64,000 nucleotides of DNA from Nitrospirota bacterium. Its GTDB lineage: Bacteria; Nitrospirota; Thermodesulfovibrionia; Thermodesulfovibrionales; Dissulfurispiraceae. Below are positions 11,201 to 18,681 of the stretch, piece after piece. The position numbers and the translations under genes were made by a program. Under the pieces are notes generated by a model. The model searched no databases and was not told where the DNA came from. It saw only the letters and a list, made by a program, of their open reading frames with translations. The stretch spans positions 1 through 64,000 of the forward strand of contig JBFMHE010000002.1 of assembly GCA_040752355.1 (NCBI GenBank). The letters run 5' to 3'. Each line of letters starts with the position of its first letter. The stretch's first letter is position 1.

Positions 11201-11321
11201 CGGGGAATACGTCCACCGGGATCTTCGTCGCCACATACGCTCCGATAAGCAGCAGCAGAAGCGAAAGGGCGAGTACGATCAGTCTGTTTTCAAGGGCCAA
11301 GCGTATTATCTTGTCAAGCAT
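8238..11321 (-). CDS. Heavy-metal RND efflux pump, CusA/CzcA family
   Basis: 1027 residues, full length for an HME-RND inner-membrane pump. N-terminal TM1 (about 13-33) is followed by the conserved porter-domain beginning DVFPDLTAPTV and GMAPEEVETLVTYPIE. TM4 carries an acidic pair in IGVIVDDAIIDVEN, the proton-relay region. C-terminal GGLLSSTVLNMIVLPSLY is the family end. It exports divalent or monovalent metal ions from periplasm or cytoplasm through a tripartite complex with the adaptor and TolC-like channel encoded upstream. The metal (Cu/Ag versus Zn/Co/Ni) cannot be read with confidence. Confidence 0.94.
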   Translation of the reverse strand: MLDKIIRLALENRLIVLALSLLLLLIGAYVATKIPVDVFPDLTAPTVTIMTESHGMAPEEVETLVTYPIESALNGATGVRRVRSSSTFGISTVWVEFTWGTDIYRARQVVNEKLQLVSGSLPQGIVPMMAPISSIMGEIMYIDLKSSKHTMMEVKEAADFVVRKRLLSVPGVSQVVTVGGDTKQYRINIDPQKLFAFGVSVNDIIAATKGTNENFSAGIMKTGGQDYFIRGLGKVRSLADIENTVISSRDGVPVLIKDIAQVKTDAAFKVGDASVDTKPAVLIAVQKHPEANTIELTKRLERTLHEVRKNLPEGMAIDTDMFKQADFIERAIDNVERVVVEGAFLVIVILFLFLGNIRTTIISITAMPLSLIFAIFVLRLFDITINTMTLGGMAIAIGVIVDDAIIDVENVFRRLKENSEKPAEERHPALQVIFDASKEIRSSIVNATLIIILVFVPLFFLSGIEGRLLRPLGVSYIVSIGASLIVALTVTPALCAYLLPRAKFIEKGEESFVVRWLKSTYQPTLNKAMEKPAAVIAATVALCAVSLIPLFFIGRSFLPAFNEGSLTIMLATAPGTSLEKSAEIGTLAEKILHSHPNIVKTARKTGRGELDEHGKYPNASEIEAKLDTKDRDLQDILAELRKSLAALPGTVVNFSQPISHRIDHMLSGTMANIAVKIYGPELFRLRSIAENVRAEMSAIEGIADLSVEQQADISQVRIIPHREELAKYGLTVSTVAEAVEVATAGKELSRTIEGDRGFDIVVRFDDAARKDIESIRSILIDTPMGVKVPLSAVANVYSAKGPNSISRENAQRKIVVQANVAGRDLKSVYRDVRAGIERNIKLPQGYHIEYGGQFESEAEATRTIGLLSIISLLFIFLILYMEFRSFTSAALVMVNLPLALIGGIVAVFITGGVINISSMVGFITLFGIATRNGILLVSHYQHLMEVEGKTLREAVFQGSMERLRPVVMTALAAGLALIPFAIAADKPGNEILSPLAIVILGGLLSSTVLNMIVLPSLYIKFGKERVS

Positions 11322-11333
11322 GATCCTGCTCCT

Positions 11334-12842
11334 TTAGTGCTCATGGCCGTGGCCCTGTATCTGTGTTGACTGCGAGGCGAGCTTTACATAATAGCCGCCC
11401 TTGGTGACTACCCGTTCGCCTTTCTTGAGCCCATCGACGATCTGCATATATCCCTTGTCTCTTGCCCCGACTTTAACCTCTCTCCGCTCGAACGACTCGC
11501 CCCCGCTCTGGACAAAGGTGAAATACTTTCCCTCGTCCTCGAAAAGGGCCTCTTCGGGGAGCGCCATCGCATTGTCGACACGGCCTGTTTGTATCGTGAC
11601 GTTGGTGAACATGCCTGCTTTAAGCAGATTGCGAGGGTTGGCCACTTCAAAGATTACCGGCACCGTGCGGGTCCTGGGATCGACGAGGTCGTTCTCCGTA
11701 ACGAGACGTTTGGGCCGGAACTCTTCGTCAATGCCGGGTACGGAGAAGGCGGCTGTATCGAGCTGCTTGAGCCTACCGATGTCAGTTGCCGGGATATGCG
11801 CCTTCAGCCACAACGTCGAAGTGTTGATAATCCTCATCAGCGGCTGGCCGGCATCGATAAATTTCCCGTTCGAGGCTGACACTTCAACAACGGCGCCGCT
11901 TATGGGTGCGGTGACAACAAATTTGTTTCCCGAGGTGTTGCTTTTCAGGTTTGCCATTGCCTTCTCGATCGGACCCAGGGAGGCTTTTGCCGTGTTAAGA
12001 GCAATTTCGGCCTCTTCAAGCCGCTTCTTGGGCGCGGCCTTCGCCTCGTAAAGTCTTAGCGCCCTCTCGTACTCCTTCTGGGCAAGTATGACTCTGTTGT
12101 TTGCTTCGGCATACGAGGCTGACAGTTGCCCGACGCCGCCTTCCTGCTGAATAGGAGGCTCTATCAACGCAAGGACTTCGCCTTTGCTTACCCTCTTGCC
12201 GATGTAGGCGAGCGGCTTTGCCGCCGAGATGACACCGGCCACCGGGGATGATACGGTGCTTTCCGCATTAGAAACGGGGATAATCTCTCCCATCGCCGAG
12301 AAAGATGAGGCAAGATCACGGCGAGAGACAGGCTCTACCATGAAATCAACCGTCCACTGTTGCTCTTTGAGGAACGAAGTCTCAGGGCCACTGCCACCGT
12401 GCGCATGATCATCGGCAGGGGGGGCCGCTTTTTCGGCGACGAGTATTTCGGGGCCTGCTATCACATCGGAGAATGTTGCACCCCTAAGGGCGATGTTCAT
12501 TGCATACTTGCCGCTCCGGGGGAAGCTCGCTTCAGCCTTGTAGATTCCCGGCCGCGCAGGAGCATTAATGGTAACGGTGAGAGGGCTTCCTCCCTGCGGT
12601 GTAAAGGTCAAGGTCAGCGTTCCTTCGGTTACCGGTTTGAAATCGGCCAGCTTGGTTAAATGAATGAGAAAGCCCGCCTTTTTTCCGGGCAACGGCGCAT
12701 CGTGCTCCATAAAAAGCTCCGACTTTGCCGTCCATAGTGTCGTCGCGATTTTTTCCTCATGCGCCTCCTCTGCTTTATGTTCATGTGCACACCCGGTGAT
12801 AAAAACAGCCAAAAATGCGATAACTATACTTATACGCCTCAT
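11334..12842 (-). CDS. RND periplasmic adaptor with extra N-terminal domain
   Basis: 502 residues, longer than a usual adaptor. Lipobox FITGC near residue 18 makes it a lipoprotein. Residues about 35-140 form a YtkA/FixH-like beta domain (ELFMEHDAPLPGKKAGF, then GIYKAEASFPRSGKYAM). The membrane-fusion part follows: barrel-sandwich start VSSPVAGVIS, a coiled-coil hairpin rich in Ala/Glu (about 235-300), second lipoyl half VVTAPISGAVVEV, and a C-terminal membrane-proximal domain ending HGHEH. It bridges pump and outer-membrane channel. It overlaps the channel gene by ATGA and precedes the pump by 12 bases. Confidence 0.92.
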   Translation of the reverse strand: MRRISIVIAFLAVFITGCAHEHKAEEAHEEKIATTLWTAKSELFMEHDAPLPGKKAGFLIHLTKLADFKPVTEGTLTLTFTPQGGSPLTVTINAPARPGIYKAEASFPRSGKYAMNIALRGATFSDVIAGPEILVAEKAAPPADDHAHGGSGPETSFLKEQQWTVDFMVEPVSRRDLASSFSAMGEIIPVSNAESTVSSPVAGVISAAKPLAYIGKRVSKGEVLALIEPPIQQEGGVGQLSASYAEANNRVILAQKEYERALRLYEAKAAPKKRLEEAEIALNTAKASLGPIEKAMANLKSNTSGNKFVVTAPISGAVVEVSASNGKFIDAGQPLMRIINTSTLWLKAHIPATDIGRLKQLDTAAFSVPGIDEEFRPKRLVTENDLVDPRTRTVPVIFEVANPRNLLKAGMFTNVTIQTGRVDNAMALPEEALFEDEGKYFTFVQSGGESFERREVKVGARDKGYMQIVDGLKKGERVVTKGGYYVKLASQSTQIQGHGHEH

Positions 12843-14065
12843 TGTGCACCTCCGCTCTTCGTGAGTTTCATTCCTGTTGCTTTCTCTAGTTCAAATAATG
12901 TTGTCCAGTAGTCATACACCGCCTCATTGCGCTCCATCAGCAGTTCCCTTTCGGACCGTACCGCATCGAGCAGCTCAATGAGGCTGGCTTCACCCTCGTC
13001 GTAGGCGGCGCGGATGCTGTTGGTGATTTCGTTTGCGGTTGTAAGCTGCCCGGATAACTGCGCTACGCGGTCAGCATTGAATGCCGCCCGGTCAGCGCGC
13101 GTTGCGACCTCACTCGCCGCCTTTTTTTTCAGCTGCTCGAGATTGAGCCGCTCCGCTTCCAGTTCAGCCTTTGCAGCGGCGATGCCGCCCTGGTTCCTGT
13201 TGAAGAACGGAAGAGGGACGGATACACCAAAGGCAAATCCGTTAAAGCCCCCGGTGCGCCGTTTATAGCCTGCTGCAACTTCTACAGGACCTACCGCTTC
13301 CCTTTTCGAAAGGGTTAGGGCATTGCCTGCGGCATCGATCTGAGCGGAAGCAGCCCTGACGTCGCCTCTCTTTTCCATTGCTTTTGCAATCAGTTCGTCC
13401 CGTGAATAGCCGAGGGGGGCCGGTGCAAGAGAATCCTTTAACACGATATCGCCCATGCTGATGTTGAGCATGAGCGCCAGCTTGCCTGTTTCGGCGTTTA
13501 TTTCGGATGTGAGGCGTTCGAGCGCCCTCAGGAATCTCTTGCTCTCATTGGAGAGCCTCAAAAGCTCTACTTCGGCCACATCGCCAGCCTTGAGCCGCTC
13601 TTCTGTCTTTTGCCGGACATCTGAGAATGTATCGAGGATACCTTTGAGCGAGGTTTCGTTCTCTCTCAAATAGAGGATTCGGTAGTAGGTCTGCTTGAGT
13701 TCTGTGAGAGCGTTCAGCGTCTCCTGCTCAAAAAGGAGATGCCGGGCATCTCTCCTTTTCCGGGCGACATCCGTCCTCAGCCCTCTCTTTCGTACGATAT
13801 CGACAGGCTGACTTATGGAATAAACTTCTTCGGTCTCGCGATCGCCGTTTTCCACCGATTCGAGGCTGTAGTTGAAGGACGGATTAGGAAGAAGCCCCGC
13901 CTCGATTACTCCGGCGTCGTATTTCCCGAGCTCGGCCTTGTGGGCTTTGAGCTCGAGATTGTTTTCGAGAAACAGTTTTTCAGCGTCCTCCAGGCTCATC
14001 CCCTGAGCCGCAAAAGCAGCCGGCACTGAGAGAAGCATGAGGAATCCAATTATCAGATAGCGCAT
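12839..14065 (-). CDS. TolC/CusC-like outer-membrane efflux channel
   Basis: About 408 residues from ATG 14065, chosen because aaggag lies 9 bases upstream and it starts a good signal peptide (MRYLIIGFLMLL...AFAA). The open frame runs further up to 14134 without support. The sequence is Ala/Glu/Leu-rich helical with two related halves, as expected for the alpha-barrel of TolC-type proteins (motifs LPNPSFNYSLE, GLRTDVA, FNRNQGGIAAAKAELE). It is the outer-membrane component of the tripartite metal exporter. Its last bases overlap the adaptor start codon. Confidence 0.92.
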   Translation of the reverse strand: MRYLIIGFLMLLSVPAAFAAQGMSLEDAEKLFLENNLELKAHKAELGKYDAGVIEAGLLPNPSFNYSLESVENGDRETEEVYSISQPVDIVRKRGLRTDVARKRRDARHLLFEQETLNALTELKQTYYRILYLRENETSLKGILDTFSDVRQKTEERLKAGDVAEVELLRLSNESKRFLRALERLTSEINAETGKLALMLNISMGDIVLKDSLAPAPLGYSRDELIAKAMEKRGDVRAASAQIDAAGNALTLSKREAVGPVEVAAGYKRRTGGFNGFAFGVSVPLPFFNRNQGGIAAAKAELEAERLNLEQLKKKAASEVATRADRAAFNADRVAQLSGQLTTANEITNSIRAAYDEGEASLIELLDAVRSERELLMERNEAVYDYWTTLFELEKATGMKLTKSGGAQ

Positions 14066-14112
14066 ATACGTCGTCTCCTTTGGTCGAAAGGGTCGAAAAA
14101 TACTAGAGAGTA

Positions 14113-14131
14113 CGCATAGAGAGACTATGCG
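14113..14131. promoter_or_regulatory. Palindrome between the small His/Cys-rich gene and the channel gene
   Basis: CGCATAG-agaga-CTATGCG, a perfect 7-bp inverted repeat, in the 100-bp gap ahead of the efflux channel gene on the minus strand. It could be an operator for a metal-sensing regulator or an mRNA hairpin. No regulator gene is adjacent. Confidence 0.4.
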
Positions 14132-14165
14132 CATTCTCAGAAGCTGACGTTAGGTGGAGTGAACC

Positions 14166-14600
14166 TTAGACGACGGGAGGCGAAAGGCCGGAGAATGAGG
14201 TGCTGAAACCCTCGTGAGGCCGCTGAGACGGCTTCTGAATGGATGAAAAGAAAGATGACTGTATCGGCTGCGTGGAAGCAGTATCTACCGCTACGGCAAC
14301 CTGCAAAGGAAGCGGCGCAGGGGAAGCGCTGTTTGGCCTTATCGGAGCGTTCGAGTCGGAGACGAGGAAGTGAACATGGTGGTCGTCGCGGGAGTGGCTG
14401 TCGGCGCTGTGCAGCTCGCAGCAGCGGAGCTCTGCCTGCGGGAAGAAGAGGTGCTGCAGGGTGCACTCCGCCTGCTCGGGATGGACCACCGAGAGCCCCT
14501 CTCCGGCGTGGCAGTGGGAAAAGGGAAAGAGCGCGACGACGAGGAAGTAGAGTGTGAAGAGCAGAAGATGTCTTTCCTTATGGCGCGTGCCGGATCTCAT
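14166..14600 (-). CDS. Small exported His/Cys-rich protein leading the efflux operon
   Basis: 144 residues. N-terminal hydrophobic segment (about 12-28) acts as signal peptide or anchor. The next about 55 residues are dense in His and Cys: HCHAGEG, then AECTLQHLF, LRCCELHSADSHSRDDHHVHF. The C-terminal third is Ser/Pro-rich and low in complexity. I do not recognise a family. The position directly before the TolC-adaptor-pump genes and the potential metal ligands suggest a periplasmic metal-binding or sensing role; this is inference. Start ATG 14600. Confidence 0.65.
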   Translation of the reverse strand: MRSGTRHKERHLLLFTLYFLVVALFPFSHCHAGEGLSVVHPEQAECTLQHLFFPQAELRCCELHSADSHSRDDHHVHFLVSDSNAPIRPNSASPAPLPLQVAVAVDTASTQPIQSSFFSSIQKPSQRPHEGFSTSFSGLSPPVV

Positions 14601-14692
14601 GATACTTCTATCTTACCGGTAAAAGAGGGTGCGGCGCAATGGTCAAGTTATAACTTTAAGGAGAGCGCGTGCTCCGGTTAACTGCCGTTTTC

Positions 14693-14721
14693 TTGACAAA
14701 GGGAGCGCGGCAATGATAAGC
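14693..14721 (+). promoter_or_regulatory. Candidate sigma-70 promoter for the barrel and cobalt/nickel importer operon
   Basis: TTGACA at 14693-14698, with a -10 candidate GATAAG at 14715-14720 (16-base spacer) or TAAGCT at 14717-14722. It lies upstream of the paired hairpins and of the ATG at 14827, in the divergent region facing the efflux operon. Confidence 0.5.
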
Positions 14722-14731
14722 TCATCCGAGT

Positions 14732-14806
14732 ATGAAAAGCCACGAAGGCTTTTTTCTTGCGGCCAGCAGGCCAGCAGGTCAAAAAAAGAGCCTTCGTGGC
14801 TTTTCA
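14732..14806. repeat. Inverted pair of terminator-like hairpins in the operon leader
   Basis: Left arm 14732-14755 and right arm 14781-14806 are inverted copies: 19 bases pair perfectly, then T and A runs pair with a one-base bulge. Each arm is also a small hairpin by itself (AAAAGCC-acgaa-GGCTTTTTT on the left, its mirror on the right). The loop (about 14756-14780) holds a GGCC-AGCA-GGCC repeat. This allows either two short terminator hairpins or one long stem, an attenuator-like arrangement between promoter and ribosome binding site. A 26-codon frame starts at 14732 and ends before the site. Confidence 0.6.
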
Positions 14807-14826
14807 TTTTAAGGAGAACGACAGGT

Positions 14827-15594
14827 ATGAAGAAGGCCCTGCTTCCCCCGCTGCTTCTGTCTTCGATTATTGCTTTTTCTTCAGCTGCAGCATTTGCCGC
14901 CCATCCGCTCGTGACCGATGATACGGGAACGGTGGGAAAAGGGAGAGTGCAGGTCGAGCTCAATGGTGAGTACGGCCGGGAGGCCGGGGACGGGACTACG
15001 GAGTATACGACGGAGGTTGCGCCGATCATTACGTATGGTATAGTGGATACTATAGACGTCGTTGTGGGTACGCCTTATCAGTACATACGTACGGAGAATG
15101 GTGATGGCACCGTCGAGGAGGATGGCGCCGGCGATACCTCACTCGAAGTGAAGTGGCGCTTCTACGAGAAAGACGGATTGGGCCTCGCCCTTAAGCCCGG
15201 TATTACCCTTCCTGCAGGCGACCGGAAACGGGGCATCGGCTCGGGGAGGGTGGGCTACAGCCTCTTTTTGATCGGAACGCAGGAAGTTAAACCCTTCGCC
15301 TTTCATGCGAACCTCGGCTATGTCCAGAATGAGAACAGGAACGACGAGCGCCGGGATCTCTGGCATGCCTCGTTCGCTTCTGAGGTCGAAGTGGTGAGGC
15401 GGCTGAGCGTTGTCGCCAACATCGGCGTCGAAGCGAGTACCGACAGGGAAGAGAGTACGGCCCCCGCATTTGTCCTGGGAGGGATTATTTACGAGCTTTC
15501 CGAGAATCTCTATCTTGATGCAGGGTACAAGCACGGCCTGAACAAGCCGGAGACCGATTCGGCCATACTGGCCGGCGTAACCTTCACCTTCTAG
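14827..15594 (+). CDS. Outer-membrane beta-barrel, MetA/transporter-like (importer-side paralogue)
   Basis: 255 residues from ATG 14827 with aaggag at 14811-14816. Signal peptide ends near SSAAAFAA. The mature part begins HPLVTDDTGTVGKG and continues as alternating barrel strands (VEVKWRFYEKDGLGLALKP, NENRNDERRDLWHASF), ending in VTFTF with a terminal Phe. It is the paralogue of 6565-7344. Only 18 bases separate it from cbiM, so it probably belongs to the metal-import operon and may be the outer-membrane entry for that metal; this is inferred from context. Confidence 0.8.
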   Translation: MKKALLPPLLLSSIIAFSSAAAFAAHPLVTDDTGTVGKGRVQVELNGEYGREAGDGTTEYTTEVAPIITYGIVDTIDVVVGTPYQYIRTENGDGTVEEDGAGDTSLEVKWRFYEKDGLGLALKPGITLPAGDRKRGIGSGRVGYSLFLIGTQEVKPFAFHANLGYVQNENRNDERRDLWHASFASEVEVVRRLSVVANIGVEASTDREESTAPAFVLGGIIYELSENLYLDAGYKHGLNKPETDSAILAGVTFTF

Positions 15595-15612
15595 AAACAG
15601 CAGGAGAGAGCC

Positions 15613-16293
15613 ATGCATATACCCGACGGTTATCTGAGTCCGCAGACCTACGTTCCCCTCTACGGGGCCTCGGCGGTCTTCTTGAGCATCGCCCTGAAGA
15701 AGATGAAGAAGGAGCTTGCGGCAAAACAGGTGCCCTACCTCGCCATGGCAGCGGCCTTTTCCTTCCTCATACAGATGTTCAATATCCCTATCCCGGGCGG
15801 CACCACCGGCCATGCTGTCGGCGCCGGGGTCATCGCGATCCTCCTCGGCCCCTGGACCGCGGTCATCGCGGTCTCGCTGGTGCTGATCGTTCAAGCCCTC
15901 GTCTTCGGCGACGGCGGGATAACGGCGATCGGGGCGAACTGTTTCAATATGGCCGTGGTCATGCCCTTCGCCTCGTACGGGGTCTTCAAGGCGGCGCGGG
16001 GCAGGGCGGGGCAGGGGCGGAGAATAACGGTCGCCGCTTTTCTCGCAGGCTATGTCGGGCTGACCGTATCGGCAGCGGTGACCGCCGTCCAGTTCGGCAT
16101 CCAGCCGTTGATCGCAGCGGCGCCCGACGGTACGCCGCTGTATGCGCCCTATCCCCTCTCGGTAGCACTGCCGGTAATGACCCTGGAGCACCTTCTTCTT
16201 TTCGGCGTCGTCGAAGGGCTCGTCACCGCCCTGCTCCTGAAGTATTTCCTCAAGCACGAACGGACACTGGTGTATGTCCTGAGGGAGGCGTAG
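15613..16293 (+). CDS. cbiM: CbiM, substrate-binding (S) subunit of cobalt/nickel ECF transporter
   Basis: 226 residues, about six membrane helices. The N-terminus MHIPDGYL is the family hallmark: after Met removal its amino group and His2 bind Co2+ or Ni2+ directly. The conserved GGTTGHAVGAG loop (about 64-74) and LIVQALVFGDGGITAIGANCFNMAV core are present. It works in the inner membrane with the CbiN-like, CbiQ and CbiO partners encoded next. Cobalt versus nickel cannot be decided from the sequence. Confidence 0.96.
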   Translation: MHIPDGYLSPQTYVPLYGASAVFLSIALKKMKKELAAKQVPYLAMAAAFSFLIQMFNIPIPGGTTGHAVGAGVIAILLGPWTAVIAVSLVLIVQALVFGDGGITAIGANCFNMAVVMPFASYGVFKAARGRAGQGRRITVAAFLAGYVGLTVSAAVTAVQFGIQPLIAAAPDGTPLYAPYPLSVALPVMTLEHLLLFGVVEGLVTALLLKYFLKHERTLVYVLREA

Positions 16294-16294
16294 C

Positions 16295-16630
16295 ATGAAG
16301 CCCTTTCAGAAGAAGTTATGGATCGGGCTTCTCATCATGGCCCTGCTCTCGCCGCTCGGCATTCTCCTGCCGGAATGGTTCAATGCCGGAGATGCCTGGG
16401 GAGAGTGGGGCACCGATACGCTCGAAACGCTGCTGGGATATGTCCCCGAGGGGCTGAAGAAGTACGCCGACCTCTGGAAGGCGCCTGCTGCCGACTACAC
16501 CTTCGGCGGAGAGCAGGCGCCGCTTTCTGTCCAGATCCTTTCCTATATCGTTTCTGGTCTTATCGGCATTCTCCTGCTGAGCGGGGTCGTGTATTTAATT
16601 TCGAAGTTCCTGGTACGGCGTGATCGATAA
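16295..16630 (+). CDS. PDGLE-domain / CbiN-like small subunit of the metal importer
   Basis: 111 residues with membrane helices at about 9-27 and 82-104 and an extracytoplasmic loop between. The segment LLGYVPEGLKKYADLW is the PDGLE-like motif of NikN/CbiN-type auxiliary subunits, which pair with CbiM/NikM for metal loading. The start follows cbiM by a single base, and the end overlaps cbiQ by 11 bases. Confidence 0.85.
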   Translation: MKPFQKKLWIGLLIMALLSPLGILLPEWFNAGDAWGEWGTDTLETLLGYVPEGLKKYADLWKAPAADYTFGGEQAPLSVQILSYIVSGLIGILLLSGVVYLISKFLVRRDR

Positions 16631-17549
16631 TATCCCCTCTTTCTTATTGCAGCGGTCGGCTCAGCCTTCCTCCCTGCCGGGGGGGCGTGCAACGGTGAGG
16701 ACTTCGTTCATCGAGAAGGGGCTGCGGCATGCGGCCGGGGTCGTGAGCACGGGGTATGCCCAGTGGGAGCTCGCCTCCCGCGAGGGGCTGCTCCAGGGGG
16801 TCGATGCCCGGATCAAGCTGCTCTTCCTGCTCTTCTTCATCGTCATCGTGAGCCTGAAGAGGGAGATCGGGGCCGAGCTCGCCATAAGCGCATTCATCGG
16901 CATGCTCGTCCTCGCCGCGCGGCTGAAGGCCGGTACGTTTTACAAACGGGTGCTCTTCCTGGGCTTCTTCTTCGGTTTCCTGATCGCTCTTCCCTCATCC
17001 CTGAACATCATCACGCGGGGAGAAATCGCTGTACCGCTCATCACGCTTTCGCGTCCCTACGATTTCTGGATCTATCATATCCCCCAGACAATAGGCCTGA
17101 CAAGGGAGGGGCTCACGGGTGTCGCGCTCCTGACGCTCCGGGTCGTCAATTCGGTCTCGCTCTCGCTCCTGGTGCTGAACACCACCCCGTTCCCCGAGCT
17201 CGTCAGGGCGCTGAAGGTGATGCGGGTGCCGGATATCTTCTTGATGATGCTCTCCCTATCGTACAAGTACATCTTTCTCTTCGCCAGGACCGTCGAGGAC
17301 ATGTACCTGGCGAAACGGGGCAGGCTCGCCGGCGGCATAAGCGGCAGCAAGGGGAGGGAATGGATCGCCGGCCGCATGGCCTTCATTTTCAGGAAGACGC
17401 AGCTGCGCTGTGAAGAGGTCTTCAAGGCGATGACGGCGAGGGGCCTTTCCGATACCGTGAAGCTCTCCGGGTTCAGAAAGCTCCTGCTCAGGGATTGGCT
17501 CGCCGGCCTCTTCTTCCTCGCCGCCGGATGCGTGTTCCTGGCGCTGTGA
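16620..17549 (+). CDS. cbiQ: CbiQ, T component (EcfT) of the cobalt/nickel transporter
   Basis: 309 residues starting at GTG 16620 with MIDNIPSFLL, a usual CbiQ beginning. Several membrane helices lie between about 60 and 170 and one at the C-terminus. Two coupling motifs of EcfT type appear in the cytoplasmic region: FKAMTARGLS (Ala-Arg-Gly) near residue 275 and a related segment near LAKRGRLAGG (residue 235). It transmits ATP hydrolysis by CbiO to the S component. Confidence 0.92.
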   Translation: MIDNIPSFLLQRSAQPSSLPGGRATVRTSFIEKGLRHAAGVVSTGYAQWELASREGLLQGVDARIKLLFLLFFIVIVSLKREIGAELAISAFIGMLVLAARLKAGTFYKRVLFLGFFFGFLIALPSSLNIITRGEIAVPLITLSRPYDFWIYHIPQTIGLTREGLTGVALLTLRVVNSVSLSLLVLNTTPFPELVRALKVMRVPDIFLMMLSLSYKYIFLFARTVEDMYLAKRGRLAGGISGSKGREWIAGRMAFIFRKTQLRCEEVFKAMTARGLSDTVKLSGFRKLLLRDWLAGLFFLAAGCVFLAL

Positions 17550-18628
17550 GGCTGTCGGTGTCTGAGAGAGATAGAGATATCATAAGAGTCGAGGGCGTGA
17601 GCTACCGCTATTACGACAGGATACCCGCTCTTTCGGAGGTCACGGTCTCGGTGCAGGAGGGGGAGCGCTTCGCGGTCATCGGCTCGAACGGCAGCGGCAA
17701 ATCGACGCTTCTGCAGATCATGAGCGGACTGATCTATCCGTCGGGCGGCGCGGTCTTCTTCAGGGGCAGGGAGGTCTCGGAGAAGAGCCTGCGCGATAAA
17801 GACTTCCTGAAGCTCTTCCGCGGGCAGGCAGGCTACGTGTTTCAGGATTCCGATATCCAGCTCTTCTGTCCCACTGTGCTCGATGAGCTCATGTACGGGC
17901 CGCTTCAGCTCGACATCGGTGAAGAGGAGGCGCTCGACCGGGCCCACGAGGTGATGAAGATGCTCGGCATCGAAGACCTCGGAGACCGGCCGTCGTACAT
18001 GCTCTCGGGCGGTGAGAAGAAGCGGGTCGCCCTCGGCTCGGTGCTCACCATGAACCCGGAGGTGCTGCTGCTCGACGAGCCGACGAACGGCCTCGATCCG
18101 CGGACCCAGTGCTTTCTCATGGAGCTGCTCGTCGCCCTCAATGAAGCCGGCAAGACCATCGTGATCGCGACGCACGACCTCTCGCTCGTCGAAGAGCTGC
18201 ATGCAAGGGTCGCGGTGCTCTCGGAAGAGCACCGGGTCGAAGGCATCGGCAGCGCAGGGGATATCCTGAGGGACGAGGCGCTCCTGCTGAAAGTGAACCT
18301 GATCCACGAGCACCTCCATTTCCACGGGGAGACCGTCCACAAGCATCTGCACTCCCACTATCGCGCCCACCAGCACGACCACGGGGTGCATACCCATATC
18401 CATCACAAGAACACGGAGGTTACGGTAATGAACGATCTCGACAAATTGAAGCATCTGCTCCACCATTGGCGCGAGCACAATGACGAGCATGCGCAGACAT
18501 ACAAGGACTGGGCGGACAAGGCACTCGGCCTCGGCAACAAGGAGCTCTCGGAGGTGCTCGAGCGGCTCTACCAGGACACGAAGAGGATGAGCGCGCTCTT
18601 CGACCAGGCGACCAGGCTGATCAAGTAG
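17546..18628 (+). CDS. cbiO: CbiO ATPase with His-rich linker and extra C-terminal domain
   Basis: About 360 residues from GTG 17546, which overlaps the cbiQ stop codon (GTG 17558 is an alternative). ABC ATPase core: Walker A GSNGSGKST (about 46-54), Q-loop FQDSD, signature LSGGEKKR, Walker B LLLDEPTNGLD, switch ATHD. After the core, residues about 254-287 hold more than a dozen histidines (HEHLHFHGE, HLHSHYRAHQHDHG), then a 65-residue helical domain (NDLDKLKHLLHHW to the end). Ordinary CbiO is about 270-280 residues. The tail may bind or sense the imported metal. Confidence 0.92.
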   Translation: MRLSVSERDRDIIRVEGVSYRYYDRIPALSEVTVSVQEGERFAVIGSNGSGKSTLLQIMSGLIYPSGGAVFFRGREVSEKSLRDKDFLKLFRGQAGYVFQDSDIQLFCPTVLDELMYGPLQLDIGEEEALDRAHEVMKMLGIEDLGDRPSYMLSGGEKKRVALGSVLTMNPEVLLLDEPTNGLDPRTQCFLMELLVALNEAGKTIVIATHDLSLVEELHARVAVLSEEHRVEGIGSAGDILRDEALLLKVNLIHEHLHFHGETVHKHLHSHYRAHQHDHGVHTHIHHKNTEVTVMNDLDKLKHLLHHWREHNDEHAQTYKDWADKALGLGNKELSEVLERLYQDTKRMSALFDQATRLIK

Positions 18629-18681
18629 CTGCTCAGGCTTAGATTGATGAAGTATGGTATTATGCGTAATAAAGGGACGAT

